Counted from the stretch's first letter, positions 19,807-32,032 are shown. The stretch is 64,000 nt of DNA from Luidia sarsii (GCA_949987565.1 OX465107.1:4285212-4349211), one strand, 5' to 3'. Notes: generated by a model not told the origin, from the sequence alone. Numbers and translations are program-made.

Positions 19807-20166
19807 TTGACTCCATTATGATCGGTGAAAGTATTCTGCGATCAACTGAACTCTACATTCATTGATTAGTTACTCATTATTACTGCATTGCTAATTTGCT
19901 ATTTACAATTTCTTTGACTAATAGTAATAGCACTCTTAGTTGCGAGCCTTATAAAATTAAAAACTTTGCTGGAACTCCTAGAAGGAGAATAGGCAATTTG
20001 GATTTGTACATGTATGTATACAGACTGTGAACAAGAGCATTACTCGTATCTAGTCAAGTGTGAGAAGACCTGATGCAATGCCATTCCTGCCTATGTCGCT
20101 GTGAGGGGATCGGCACATGAAACGCTAGCCCTACCCGAAGCACAGCTTTAGTGGGACTGGGTTAGA

Positions 20167-20312
20167 GTTCATAAAGCCTTACAATCCATCGTAACTCAGG
20201 TTACAATGGATAACCCATCGTTAGTTGTGGAACACCGTATACATGGTTTCTGTGCATCACTCACCGTCTTGTGATTGATTGTACATAAGTTGGTATGGGT
20301 TTGGTGAAATCA
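20167..20312. mobile_element. MITE of the 6849 family, inverted orientation
   Basis: Left ttcataaagccttacaatcc and right tgggtttggtgaaatc ends, interior gtggaacaccgtatacatgg; reads as the complement of 19347-19485. Confidence 0.78.
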
Positions 20313-20365
20313 ATTGCAGATAATCTATGTTTTGTTCATAGTTAGCAGCTTTCTCAATAGCCCTG

Positions 20366-20412
20366 CCTTTGAGAAAGGTCCTGCTATGGTCCAAATGGGA
20401 AGCCCTCTAAAT
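20366..20412 (+). repeat. GGTCCTGCT hairpin unit, degenerate
   Basis: tgcctttgagaaaggtcctg followed by ctatggtccaaatgggaagc; the GAAACGTC part is degraded. Confidence 0.65.
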
Positions 20413-20463
20413 CTTTGAAAATTCCTGTTTCATGAGTCAACCGGGATTAAAAAATGACGGCCA

Positions 20464-20767
20464 TTAAGGGTAGTAAGTTAACTTCCATCTTTTGGACATT
20501 ACGTATGCGTGGTCAAATCTGATTTCAGGCTGCAGAATCTTTGAAAAAAAGAAGAAGACTTCATGTGGTCATTTGAAAGGTAACAATGATGCCATGGCAT
20601 TCTGAAAAAAAATACTTAAGGGTAGTAAGTTAACTTCCATCTTTTGGACATTACGTATGCGTGGTCAAATCTGATTTCAGGCTGCAGAATCTTTGAAAAA
20701 AAGAAGAAGACTTCATGTGGTCATTTGAAAGGTAACAATGATGCCATGGCATTCTGAAAAAAAAATA
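20464..20767. repeat. 152-bp perfect tandem duplication
   Basis: Two copies beginning ttaagggtagtaagttaact (20464 and 20616) are identical along their length apart from one extra A in a homopolymer, indicating a very recent duplication. Confidence 0.95.
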
Positions 20768-21165
20768 CTTTCAAAAGGAAAAGTCCTGAAAAAAGGAGGG
20801 CATAGCATTTTGAAGTAGAAACAATTTCTTTAAAGCTACCCATTGAGGATTCTTCAGTGCTCTTATTCAAAATGAAGCAGTGTCAGAACCTGTCTGCAAG
20901 TGCATAAAATCCAATTAAAATTGGACAATGCGTGCGGCTTGCACGCTGAAAAAGATTCCAGATTTCTACATGCTCTATCTGAAAGCAATTTGTTACATCA
21001 TTCATAATTATTTTGTCAACAAACAGGGTCCTCGACAAGGTACGTATTGCCAAACTCTCCACACAATAATAAACACTTTGTAGACTACTTCAAAAGAGTG
21101 ATATGCCCTATACAAAAATGTTGCAAACTGCTTACCCGGTACTGACTTAAATTACCAAAATGCAA

Positions 21166-21225
21166 ATCTTAAAATTTAGTGGGCCTGACATTTCGATCCT
21201 AGCAGGACCTTTCTCAAAGGCAGAG
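21166..21225 (-). repeat. GGTCCTGCT hairpin unit
   Basis: Complement of the family: aaaatttagtgggcctgaca, then ttcgatcctagcaggacctt and tctcaaaggcagagt. Confidence 0.75.
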
Positions 21226-22029
21226 TTAAAAGAGGTTATCCCCGAAAATGTTGAATCGGCGGCACTTACTCGGAAGGGTTTGGGGAAACAGGAGGTCATT
21301 CTTTCACATCAGGCAAGACAGGCAAGTTGTCAGACAGCCAAATGTACAACGATCCATGGCAAAGGCATGTATGTTAGTGTCCCCCGCAAAGAAGAGACTG
21401 TCCACAGACTATGCACAGTGTGGGTACGCAAAAGACTGGAGCTGACAACACACTGCAATGTTATGACTCAACAGAGGCAACCAGTCCGTTCCCAGTCAGT
21501 TGTGTCACAGCTTCTCCCCCCCCCCCCCACCGGACAAAGGGACTTAGGTCTGCTGTTTTCTCTCAAATGAGTGACTGAGTGAGAGTCCAAGACTGACAAG
21601 TGTTTCCATTGTAAGTCTGCCTACATGTACAACCACCTACTTACATTGTACTCACTGCCTAGTGCCTACCCTCCATCCCCCCTTCCAAAATATTCTTACT
21701 GTACACGGCCACAGCAATGCTTCAGTGAACACGAGAGCTTAGTCAACACTGCAGAGGTGTAGGTTGTTTTTTTTCCCCGTCTTATTTTTCTTTTTCTTTG
21801 ACTTACACAGTATACCGCAAAAAAAAACCTTCCATTCCATTGTGCACCATTCACTCAAGGCAGTTTTCAGCTTTTCTAAAAAGTTATTTCAATGGACAAT
21901 ACAGGGTTTCCCGTGGGCAGTAATAAAACACTGAGCATTTCATTGCAGAACTGTTTCCATATGAGGGGAGGGGGGGAAGGGTGGGATTTCACTTTGATGG
22001 AGTGTTGAAACTTATCACACAAATGAAAC

Positions 22030-22300
22030 CACATTGGAAAAAAAATGGCAACAAAAACTTTGAAGGACCGGGATTTGAGCCAGAGACTAGAGCTGGTTTT
22101 GTGTAACAGCACTCTTCCCATCTGAACTATTGAGCCCTTCGATGGTGGCCTCCCTAAATAGTCAACTAGTCTAGGTCTTTGCCGGGGTGAGGGCACCAGT
22201 CAGAAGCAATCCAACCATTAACTGCCGTATATCTCCAAGGATCAAACCCCCGCTTTCATTCAGATGCAAACAACCGATTGTTGTAAACCTGGCTATAGTA
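22030..22300 (-). mobile_element. tRNA-derived SINE, near full length
   Basis: On the minus strand: gccaggtttacaacaatcgg, gcatctgaatgaaagcgggg, gatatacggcagttaatggt, then gaggccaccatcgaagggct and a tRNA-like region with cagatgggaagagtgctg and a ggctcaaatcccggtcc B-box-like end. It closes in a T-rich tail. Confidence 0.7.
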
Positions 22301-22380
22301 GCTCAGAGATCACACAAAGTGGATTAAACTTTTTGGATTCAAGGCAAATATTTTAATGAAAAACTGAGGGGGAACTAAAT

Positions 22381-22560
22381 AAGACTTAGGGCTTTGCATG
22401 GTGGGTGAAACAATATATAGGAGGGTTTGCGGTGACACCATGTATTTTAAGGTCTCTTAAAAAAGAGGTGTGGTTCTGAAAAGAACCTGAGTGGTAACTC
22501 GACGTTCCGGCCAGTATGCTCTGGCCGTCATCAGGAGAATCTCCATACTGGCCGGAACGT
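22381..22560 (-). ncRNA. hairpin element with the best hammerhead-like core
   Basis: Minus strand: CTGATGA at 22534-22528, a stem with loop (GGCCAG-agcata-CTGGCC, 22526-22509), then GGAACGTC at about 22508-22501 in place of the usual GAAAC. A second hairpin, GGTTCT-gaaa-AGAACC, lies on the outer side near 22472-22487. Other copies (18280, 52343, 62995) change both sides of these stems in step, which supports a folded RNA. An extra C before stem II and GGAAC instead of GAAAC leave self-cleavage uncertain. Confidence 0.45.
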
Positions 22561-23084
22561 CAATTCAATATCAGTACAGCATAAGGTTTTAAATAAGGGC
22601 CTGACAAACCAAACCTAAGAAGGGCCTGTCCTTAAAGGCAGAATGTCATTCTTTGGCTGCTTTCTCCTTCCCTGCACCATCCAGTGCAATCACCATGGTA
22701 ACCTTCGACTCATTTGGTTTGAAACTCGTGTGTCCATCACAGCATGGTCACCAGCCAACGACAATAATGGAACAAGGACAAATTGCAGGAAAGAAAAAGA
22801 TTTTAGTTTAGGTGTACATCAAACATGTACAGTAGGCTACACATTAGAGTTGGGTGAAAACAGACATGTCCACAACCTATTGTTTTGTACACAGCCGTGT
22901 ACTGACCGTCATCGGGTTGACAATCTCATCTCACCCACGAAAATAAACTGTACACGTTTATTTGGGACCAAATAAAGTGTAACCCTTGCAATTCATTGTG
23001 TTTTAAACATGTTTTCATCTTAGAGTGATATACAAAAATGTTGCAAACTGCTTACTGACTAAAATTACCAAAATGCAAATCTCA

Positions 23085-23190
23085 AAATTTAGTGGGCCTG
23101 ACGTTTCAAGCCTACTCCTAGCAGGACCTTTCTTAAAGGCAGAGTGACAAGGACAGAGCAGATACATGTACACGAAGGAAGGGGGAAGAG
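23085..23190 (-). repeat. GGTCCTGCT hairpin unit with Penelope-like 3' flank
   Basis: On the minus strand ccttcgtgtacatgtatctg and tccttgtcactctgccttta precede aagaaaggtcctgctaggag. The same flank precedes the 11127 copy, so both derive from one longer element. Confidence 0.75.
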
Positions 23191-23754
23191 AGTAAATCTT
23201 GCTTGTTGAAGGTCACGCCCAGGAACAATGCTTCCTAGTAGCCATACAGGAATTTTGGCCTACAGACCTTTAATAGAGAATTTATCATACTGTACACATA
23301 CATGTACACCCTCACAAATTCATGATTTGGGGGAACACTGCAACTGAGTTTAATTCTTTTGGGCAAGTGGTTATGCCAGACAATGGCTATTGTCAGCTTA
23401 ACAATACCGGTAGATGGTCTAGGTTTAGGTTTTCCTCCTGCCTTTTACAATGAAGGTATTCTTTCCCATTTTTGTTTGTATTTCAATCCGCTGAATAAAG
23501 ATATATTTACCTGCAGTGGCAGACCACACTGGGAACTGAGACTCTGCCCCATTGGCCCGTCATGCTACGCAACAAACATTCACCGTAGTCTGAATTCTGC
23601 AATGGAGACCATGTATAACATTAACAGAGAAGCGACTAAACAATGTCCCTATCACAGCTTGGCAAACAAAACAGCAAGTCAAATAAATCTTAATTCACTA
23701 ACAATTATGAGTAGGCCTATTCAAACAAACAAAGGAAAAACTGGGAACTTTTGA

Positions 23755-23935
23755 ACAAAGTGAAAAATTGGCAAAGAAAACTGGACCGGGCCTTGAACCT
23801 GAGATCTCTGGAATTAACGTACTAGTGCTCTTCCGTCTGAGCTATCCCTAAATAGTCAACTAGTCTTTGGTAGGGTGAGGGCATCGGTCAGAAGCAATTC
23901 AACCATTAACTGCCATATATCTCTCTATTTTCTTC
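23755..23935 (-). mobile_element. tRNA-derived SINE fragment
   Basis: Complement carries the tRNA-like part (cagacggaagagcactagta, ctcaggttcaaggcccggt) plus the ctagttgactatttaggga body edge. Confidence 0.6.
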
Positions 23936-23944
23936 GCCAATTTT

Positions 23945-24020
23945 TCAAAGTATTTTTTTTATGCAAGATTGCCCAAAACAAGGCTGAAAAGCCACTCAAG
24001 GTTAAGGGCTAGAGAAAGTA
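23945..24020 (-). mobile_element. LINE 3' UTR fragment
   Basis: Complement reads ctagcccttaaccttgagtg, gcttttcagccttgttttgg and gcaatcttgcat with a T-rich end, matching the tails at 11711 and 28490. Confidence 0.6.
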
Positions 24021-24079
24021 GAAAGTAGTATCAATAACTGCCATTCTAAGAAATCCTAAAAAAATGAACAAATGGCAAA

Positions 24080-24190
24080 GAAAACTGACTAGTCCGGGAT
24101 TTGAACCAAGACCTCTATCTTCCCACCTGAGCTATCCAGCCCTTGGATGGTGGCCTTCCCAAATATTACGCTAGTCTTCACTCTTCAACC
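24080..24190 (-). mobile_element. tRNA-derived SINE fragment
   Basis: Complement has gggaaggccaccatcc, agggctggatagctcaggtg and ggttcaaatcccggac. A plus-strand body fragment of the same family follows at 24205-24410. Confidence 0.6.
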
Positions 24191-24412
24191 ATTATCTGCC
24201 TTACATCTCCAGGTTGTAAATCTGGCTACAGCAGCTCGGGGATTGCAAAAAAGTGGTCACAGCTTTTTCAATTCAAATGCAAATTATTTTACAACATTTT
24301 GTTGTTTCCATCTGAAAGAAAGCAGGTATGTGACCCCTGAAGATATACTGCAGTTAATGGTTAAATCGCTTCTTTTGACGCACCATCCTGGCAAAGACTA
24401 ATTGACTATTTT

Positions 24413-24555
24413 TAGTCCGAGTAACTTGGACCCGTAAGTCCCCCGTTTTTTATCGAATTTTGAAATTTTGAGGGACGGGTGACTGTCACCCGTCCCTCAA
24501 AATGTAAAAATTCGATAAAAAAGGGTGACTTGTCGGGTCCAAGTTACTCGGACTA
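24413..24555. mobile_element. 143-bp near-perfect palindromic element
   Basis: Arms tagtccgagtaacttggacc and complement, meeting at gacgggtgactgtcacccgtc. It can fold into a single hairpin on either strand. Confidence 0.85.
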
Positions 24556-24584
24556 GACTATTTATTTGGGAGGCCGCCATCTAA

Positions 24585-24665
24585 GGGCTGGATAGCTCAG
24601 AAGGGAAGAGCACTGGTACGCAAAACCAGAGGTCTCACTCACAGGTTCAATCCCAGTCCAGTAGT
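24585..24665 (+). mobile_element. tRNA-like part of a SINE
   Basis: gggctggatagctcagaagg, gcactggtacgcaaaaccag, then caggttcaatcccagtcc. The acceptor stem does not pair, so this is not scored as a tRNA gene. Confidence 0.6.
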
Positions 24666-25006
24666 AATAAAGTTTCCTTTACAATTTTTTTAAATTTGTT
24701 CAACAGTTTTTCATTGATTAGTTTTATTTTGTCACCCTTTTGTGTTAATCTGGACATGATCTGGTGTTAACTATTGTTCGAAACTTGTTAAACAAACAAG
24801 ATTTTCTGATAAGGGACATTATACTCAATCCATACTCATGATACTGATTACTGGCATGTCATTGTCAGTGTCACCGATCAGTTTTATTTTTACTAGGCCT
24901 ATTCACTCACTGGTTTTAGTTTTACTCTGTAGTCTGTTTCTGTTTAAAAACCGCTTACTGTTGAGATGCATAGAGCAATGGACAGACTTTGCAGTGGCCT
25001 ATGAAG

Positions 25007-25256
25007 TAGTCCGAGTAACATGGACCCGACAAGTCACCCTTTTTTTAATCGAAATTTGAATTTTTGAGGGACGGATGACTGTCACCCGTCCCTCAATAGA
25101 AGTATGATCGAATACGATGTACCCTAGTCCGAGCAGTCCGAGTAACTTACTCACTAACTTGGACCATAGAACAAGGAAAGAGATGCTTGGACCTTACAAT
25201 CATCCCCTCCAAATTTAAAAAAATGGGCTGTTGTAAGGTCCAAGTTACTCGGACTA
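25007..25256. mobile_element. two further partial palindromic elements of the 24413 family
   Basis: 25007-25095 keeps the left arm and the ggatgactgtcacccgtcc centre; 25124-25256 keeps agtccgagtaactt and aagttactcggacta ends around an unrelated interior. Confidence 0.75.
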
Positions 25257-27774
25257 CAGCCAAGTTAAAGATAGACTGTGTTTTGAAATAATTTGTTTAA
25301 TCTACTTGTTTAAATAAATTGAATTACCGGGACAAGGGACTTACATCTTTTGAGGTATCATCGTGACGGAAGGATACATACGACAAAGTAAGTTAATCCG
25401 GATATTTTGAGTCAAATTCTGTCAACTTCCCATTTCACAAAGTTTTGCAGATAACCGATCCAGCGTTGTTTACCAGCACAGCAGCACATGACAACGTTAC
25501 AATAATCTTAGTGTATCGCATGCACTACAGTGTTGCCAGACCGTAGCTAGTCTTTACTCAAATCGTTTTACTGCAAAATTCCGCCAAATTACTAGAGGGA
25601 ATTACAAAAAAAAATACCCTAAACTATTTTCTACAAATTAAAAAGTTATATGCTTTAGTAAAATTTGAATGAAGTTTCATAGAGCTGAAATAAAAAGTAA
25701 TCTGATGAGAAAAGCAGAACTATGAGACTTGAATAAAGTCTACGGCGAGTAGGCAGCGCGAGATTGTGAATGACATCATGTTCCACAAGGTGAACAGCAG
25801 GTACCAGACACTGGCCCATTATACGAATCCCTGGCTCGGGCTCGGGGTCAGGCTTCGCCCCGGCCCCATCACATGGAAGGGTTGGGGTTTTTCTCTATAT
25901 AAATGTGTTTAACTTTTTAAGTTATTTCCAACATCAGAAGAGAGTTTGTGCCAATAAACCACCATCGAATTAAGGCCTCTCCTTTAAAATGTGTGACATT
26001 ATAACGGGTGGGGAAATAAAACCAAGTCTGATAGCGGCCTAAATTAACCTTCACGTTATGTTGTACATGTGTACTTGTACTGTTGTAGCATGGAGGAAGA
26101 GGCCTCTACCTCCATGCATGGAGGTACCCTCTACATCCATGGTTGTAGCATGGAGGAATAAGAAGTCTCTTCTTAATTCCTCCATGGTTGTAGTGACCAC
26201 TTTTTTGTTCACCTACCATATGTAGGTATTTTTTTCCTGGAAATTGAATCATTAAGCCCGTAATTGCCTCATGTGTTTGATGGATCGTCCGGCGGGCTGG
26301 ATTGAGAGGGGGAGATGGTAATTGGTGAGGTGGGGGCGAAAAGTACATGTTTCTTCGCTTCCAATTAGCCGGAGATGATGTGACGCGTAGGGAGAGCGGT
26401 CGCCGGGCCTGGTGTCTTGTCTGCCGAAATGGACAGCTTCATAAGTGTAGATCCATGTGCTCTTGAAAAGGGCTTTTCACACTAAAAAACAAATAATTCA
26501 TGTGGGTGGACCAGGGTCCGCCCGTGTAAAAAAAGAAGACCTTTTCACACTACAAGACTCTACATACACGGCGTCGACCCGTATGAGTTTCAACCCGCGT
26601 ATAAAGTATAGTGTGAAAAGTGTTCTAAAGAAGAAAATATAGTTTTCAAGGGTCCGTGCAAGGAATATTATATGACAGTAAAGCTCATTTTCTGCTTTCA
26701 ACTAGGCATATCTGAAGTGTATGAACATATTGGCAAGCTTCTTTTTCTTAGTAGAGTCAGAAATTGGTAATCTTTTTCACCTTTAAAAATATCCTTATAA
26801 CAATGAGGGCGCTATTGTAATTAAGTCATGTAAGGAATTCGGAACCCACATAAGAAAAACTGGGTTAGGTTTGATGAAAAACTCCTTCACTAGATGATTA
26901 TGAACCATACATTTTTGCTGTAGATCAACAGGCTTAGGTAAAGGTCTGCGGGAAAAATAGACATTTTCAAAAACTTTTGTATACAACCCATTGAGTTTCT
27001 AGTGCATGATAATGTGATCACAGCTTTGCTCATGAATATTGACATTTTCATTAGCATAAAAACTTAAAACTTGCACCCCAGAATTAGCAGTTTGATTAAT
27101 GTTAGCAACATTGCAATTGACAGTTCTGTTGCATGGATTAGACCCCAAAATGATCACATTGTCCGTCTGATTCTCATATGGCCGCTCTAAATTTGATGGA
27201 AAGTGAGTGGCCTTTTACGCACGTATAATTATTATTGTATGTAGTAGCTCCATGAATACAATGATAAAATCATGCATATGGCATTATGATAATAAATTAT
27301 ATGAACACCGACTCAACGGTCTTCCAGTGTGCAATTTCAGGTAATTTCAGGAATTAAACAAAATAATCTGACAAAGAGTCTAAACCTCGAAAATTCAAAT
27401 CATTTGATGCAATTTTGCTCTGTCTCTGGGGAAAGTGTTTTAAGGAGTTCTCATCGAGCCAAAACGCAGACGACTTAGTAAGTTGCGCACAGCAACCCAA
27501 CTAAGGACCACATACTCATTGCGAATCCTTCCATTACCGCTGTTTGAATATTATTCTTAACTGGGCCAATTTTGCAAAATGGTCAGTGGTGTATAATGTC
27601 ACATTCGCACGCGTCGTTCAGCCATGCTGGTACCCCGTAAAATGTGTGGGGACTATACAAGGACGTGTTTTAAACAGAATGTAAACACACAACTGGTGGG
27701 CGTGCCCGTGAGTGCGTGCGAATAATCCCCGATGCCGTTCTCAAGAAAGCAGTCTTCATTCTCCCATTTGTGAA

Positions 27775-28215
27775 CAAATTCTTCGTAAGTACATCACCAA
27801 TTATTGAAAACGACCCAAATAAGATGTTACTGGACAGAATAATTGGGTATTTTCAGCTTGGTTTTGAGTCGAACAATTCGACAGAACTTGACTAGTGAAA
27901 GTCTCAAAGTTGTCATTTCGTTTTGTCTATGTTATGACTTATGTATAAACAGTAGGATACGCCGGGGATACCCGACGAACTTGAGAGTGCATTTCTGTCC
28001 GTTCGCGAAACACGTTAAGCCCATTCCCACCGGGTTTTTTATCTGTCTTTTTGGCCTGAACTGGTGTTCGAATTCTCCCGTTTGTGGAGAAATTCTTCCT
28101 AAGTACAACACCAATTATTGAATACAACCCAAATAAGAACTAAGAAGTGTAACTGGACAAAATAAGTTGGGTATTTTCATCTTGTTTGAGTCGATTTTTT
28201 TTAATGAACTTGACT
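27775..28215. repeat. imperfect duplication with ~310-bp offset
   Basis: 27775-27905 and 28085-28215 share aaattcttc, accaattattgaa, acccaaataag, ctggaca, ttgggtattttca and ttgagtcg. Confidence 0.75.
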
Positions 28216-28224
28216 TTGCTCAAT

Positions 28225-28300
28225 ACAGTAATAGATACTACTAGTACTAGTACTACAAGTACTAGTAGTAGTACTATAGTAGTAGTACTACTAGTATTAC
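28225..28300. repeat. TAC/TAG simple repeat, self-complementary
   Basis: Runs such as actagtactagtactacaag and tagtagtagtactactagta, largely palindromic. Confidence 0.85.
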
Positions 28301-28560
28301 TGAATGTTTGCTTCATTCATCCCACCCACACATCTGTCCCAAGGTGTAGAATGGAGCGGTATCGGAACGGCTTCTTCTCTCGTTCTGCCTCCACCTGGAA
28401 TTCCCTTCCTGGTTCTTGCTTTCCCCCTGCCTATGAGCTTGCTCTTTTTAAAAGGAATGTTAATTCCTGTCTCCGGTATTCTTGAGTCCCTCTCTATCTC
28501 CTCCTTTCTCTAGCCCTTAACCTTGAGTGGCTTTTCGGCCTTTTTTGGGGGGCGATTTTG
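28300..28560 (+). pseudogene. LINE RT C-terminal tail and 3' UTR
   Basis: The frame ending at 28485 encodes VPRCRMERYRNGFF, STWNSLPGSCFPPAYELALF and KRNVNSCLRYS, the WNSLP..F tail typical of non-LTR retrotransposon polymerases. It is followed by tagcccttaaccttgagtgg and cgattttgcat. A second copy of only the 3' UTR follows at 28570-28690. Confidence 0.72.
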
Positions 28561-28569
28561 CATAAGATT

Positions 28570-28690
28570 TGGTAAATTCCTGTCTCCGGCCTTCTTTAGT
28601 GCCTCTCTACATTGAATCTCCTATCTCTAGCCCTTAACCTCAAGTGGCTTTTTAGTCTTGTTTTGGGCGATTTTGCATTCAAAAATCTGG
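28570..28690 (+). mobile_element. duplicated LINE 3' UTR segment
   Basis: ttcctgtctccggccttct, ctctagcccttaacctcaag and gcgattttgcattc repeat the preceding element's tail. Confidence 0.65.
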
Positions 28691-30734
28691 AAAAAATTAC
28701 TAATTACTAGTGAATAGTGTTAAGAGAGAGTAACAAATTTGTCATTTCATCTTGCCTATCACAGTATTAACATAGTAGGATACAGGATACCCGACAAACT
28801 TGACAGTGCATTTCACTCCATTCCTACCATTTTTTATCTGTCCTTTTGATTTGAAATGGTGTTTGAATTCAAAATTGTAGCAATAACTTTTGAACGGTTA
28901 TTTTAAAACTCAGTAGACAGAAAAAACCACACTTAGCTCCCCAAATACCTTGTCTTAATCTGCATAAGTGAATTAGCATCTTTAGGCCTTTGTTCTGTGA
29001 TTAAACTTTAAGGCTTGCTTAGTATCCTCAGCTGTAATATACATGAGACTGCTTCTAAAATCAAACTCACTGGCTCTTCAGCATGTGCCTGAAATGGCAC
29101 AAGGAGGAGGAGAATGAAAAGTTGTCACCACCCAAACAGTTGTCCTCATATGAAATTTGTTTGCAAAAGGTTAATTTTAGCTTTAGCTATGGGAACTGTT
29201 ACCCCTTTTACTCCTGTTTAAAAAAAATGATTTTGATCTTTGGACAGGGGCTGGAGGAAGTTGAAGAAACCACAGTGGCACTAACAGTAACACCATACGC
29301 TGTGGATTTGCTGTCCTTTTCCTGTCCTAAAGTGAGTTGAACCATGGTCCAACGTGTCGGACCTGTCAGCTAAGTACGAGTACACACACAGGTATGTACA
29401 TTAACTGTAACCCTTGTTCTATGTTCAAACTAAATGTGACAGGGGCCTTGGACTCTTTTCCAGTGGATTTATTTTCCAGTAAGAGTGTACATCAAACACA
29501 CAAAAACAAAAATTGCGCTTAAGGAGCATAAGAGATGGATCTAGAAATACTGTACAGCTACAGGCTGGAAACTGTAGTGGGCTACTGGAGGATGTGTGTG
29601 GCACATGTACTCACTCAGACAGCTGGTGGTGAACTGGGCTGGGCTAATCCCTGTTCCCTGACTACAGTGTCAGGTTCCCAAGACCCACTGCAGGGGGTTG
29701 TTGCTAAGCAACAAACCAGGCCTTAAGATTTAACTAACTCTAGGGCAATTCACAATACTGTACACTATCACAAAATGTGACCGGTCACATAAAATTTTAA
29801 AAAAATAGGAAAATTGAGTAAAAGGGCTACAGTTACCATAAGTAATTTGAGGGGTGGAAATTGGTAATCCTGTCATAATTAACATTGCAAAAAGAAAAAG
29901 TATGGTTTGAAAAGTCAGGATCTGTCACAGAATGATATCAAATGGCACAGTCATTAATGCTACAGGGATGGCACTTCAAATTGCAAAATTTGGAAAAGAC
30001 ACACAAATGGCAAATCATGCCACCCAAAAAGGGCTCCCATAATTCACCTGCTACATGCATAAATACTGGAAAAGTCACCAGAGTTGTCAGTCAAACCTGT
30101 CAATGGTCATGAGTGTTTCTTCTGGACTACTACCGGCTTCCATCGGTCCCCCCCCCCCTTTGTGACATAGGCCCCTATGATCCCTTGAGTGGAATAAAAC
30201 CAAAATAATTCCGGGCAATTAAACCTTTTATACGTGCAGTTCATTTTATAACTAGATGTAATGACAGAAGTAAAGTTTCCAGGATTGCTCATTACAACTT
30301 TAAATTGCATGAATAACATTTGCCTCCCAAATTATATAAAGTGACCCTGTCCTCAAAGTAGTGGTGCTCTGTATTATTATTATTTTGTTTATATATACAG
30401 CACAAGGGTGAGCTGTCCAAATGTGCAAAACCAAAGTTCAATTATCTGAACAGTTCTACTACTTGCCTTTTAAGCCCCCGCCCACTTTTGGCCGTCCATG
30501 CCCCGCCCATAAAAGTGTCAGAAAAGTGGCATCAAGTGGTTTTGAATTCTTGTAGATACATGCACATACTAGTGATCCTGAGTTTCAAAGAATGTATCCC
30601 AAAATGCTTAGCCCAGGTCGCAGCACACTGATTCAATCCAAGATGGCTTCGCCGAGCTGATTAATATAATAAAGTGTGGACCCACAACTTGTTTTTGATA
30701 AGGGGTTCATACAGGGACATAAAGGGCCGTGGCC

Positions 30735-30860
30735 TCATTTGGCTGTGGAAGAGGAGGAAGGCTTGCAGAAATTCGGCTTGGACGACTTCACAATTTGGGG
30801 TGTTATTTTTTTTTTTTTTGGGGGGGGGGTTATTAGCAGAAAATCCAATCGGCTAATAAG
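30735..30860. repeat. dispersed repeat, copy 1 (partner 53755-53895)
   Basis: Both copies share atttggctg.ggaagag, ttgcagaaattcggcttgga, a T/G-rich middle and a taat..(a)tccnatcgg..taaga end. This copy has a T13-G9 run. Confidence 0.7.
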
Positions 30861-31574
30861 AACACCAAAATTGAAAAGAAAACGAGAGATGAAGGTCCAA
30901 TTTACAATTTGGACCTGAGAAACTTTCTGGCATGGATGTTTTCGCCTGTAAAGTGAGGGTTTTGTACTGCGTTCTATGGGAGTTCCAATTACTGGTCTAC
31001 AACCCAAAGTACGAAGTGTCACGGTGACAGAGTACGTTGCGCCCTTATTGTTGTCAACTAATCGTTGGTCATTCTGGTTGATCCCGAGGCGCCCTTGTGA
31101 GGGCGCCCTCTCTATCCAGATCAGCACGATCGTCATTGACCGCTGCATCTGCGTTGTGAATAGGGGCCTATTTATTACATGTACTTCATTGGGAGGGGGG
31201 ATACTTGATACCGTGGCTGGCCGGTATTCTACGCATGGCAAGGGAATTTTTCGACTTAAATCAGGGAGGAGAATTGCACTTGCCTCGCCTAACATTCGCC
31301 AACAGGCTGTATATACCTCTCATCGGCTCTTTCTTATTTTCCAACCGATTTCTTCTGTGCTTTTCTATATTTGTTACGATTGGCCTGCGTGACGGGTCGC
31401 TAGGAAATGAAGAAGAGGGGGAGAAGGAGAGGAGGAATCAGGAATGGCGGGTGAGGAATATCCAGTGAGATGAGACGATTCCGGGTGATGACGGTCGATT
31501 TGTTCGGTGGGGGGGGGGCGTGGTGGCTAATCGCCAAATAAACAAATCGCCGAACGGAAAGCGAGGAAGTAGGG

Positions 31575-31583
31575 TATAAAAAG
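31575..31583 (+). promoter_or_regulatory. possible TATA box upstream of the first GPCR
   Basis: TATAAAAAG about 450 bp before the start codon. A second TATATAG at 32013 is too close to the ATG to serve it. Confidence 0.25.
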
Positions 31584-32032
31584 CGTAACGTAATTCTGGA
31601 AAATGGCTCATACGGGTAAGAGCGTTTTTTTAACCATTCTTGAAAACAGGAAGAGAGTATTTTTTATGGAAACAATTTGCCAGGATGGTCCGTGCATGCT
31701 AAATTGGTTTGCTTTCGTATAGTATACGGGTCATGGGTGGGGTTATTGTGTATTCTGTAGCGAAATTGAAATCGTGCAGCACTGGAGTAATGGATGGCTG
31801 TCGTAATTGGCATTATGAGTAACACGAATGTGACGCGTTCGCGATCTAGTGGCGCTCTCTGTCGGTGTTTTCCCCCTCCCCTTGAAGTGGTAAATGTAAA
31901 TAATTTTCTTTTGGATGGGAGGCAGAGCGAGGGGAGGAACGGGTCTCTATCGGGTACTGGCCTTGCTGGAGTGGAGCATTTCTCCTTTGTTCGTCATCGT
32001 GTGAGGGGAGGGTATATAGCCGAGGCTCACTG

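Larger units (their letters stand above)
19250..25400. other. region upstream of INVS exon 1, no recognised gene
   Basis: No frame with domain-like content was recognised on either strand. The stretch is made mostly of MITE, SINE, LINE-tail and hairpin-element copies, listed separately. The INVS promoter and any 5' UTR exon should be here but no clear TATA or CpG-dense segment stands out. Confidence 0.5.
25400..31560. other. intergenic region, no recognised gene
   Basis: AT-rich with scattered short open frames that show no domain, splice or signal support. Contains palindromic ctccatgcatggag patches (26085-26200), a 310-bp segmental duplication, LINE tails and one dispersed repeat, listed separately. 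Confidence 0.5.

Noticed and set aside
22643..23754. Plus-strand frames of 110 and 131 residues
   Set aside because: They show no motif or splice support, and the first runs through repeat sequence; treated as chance frames.
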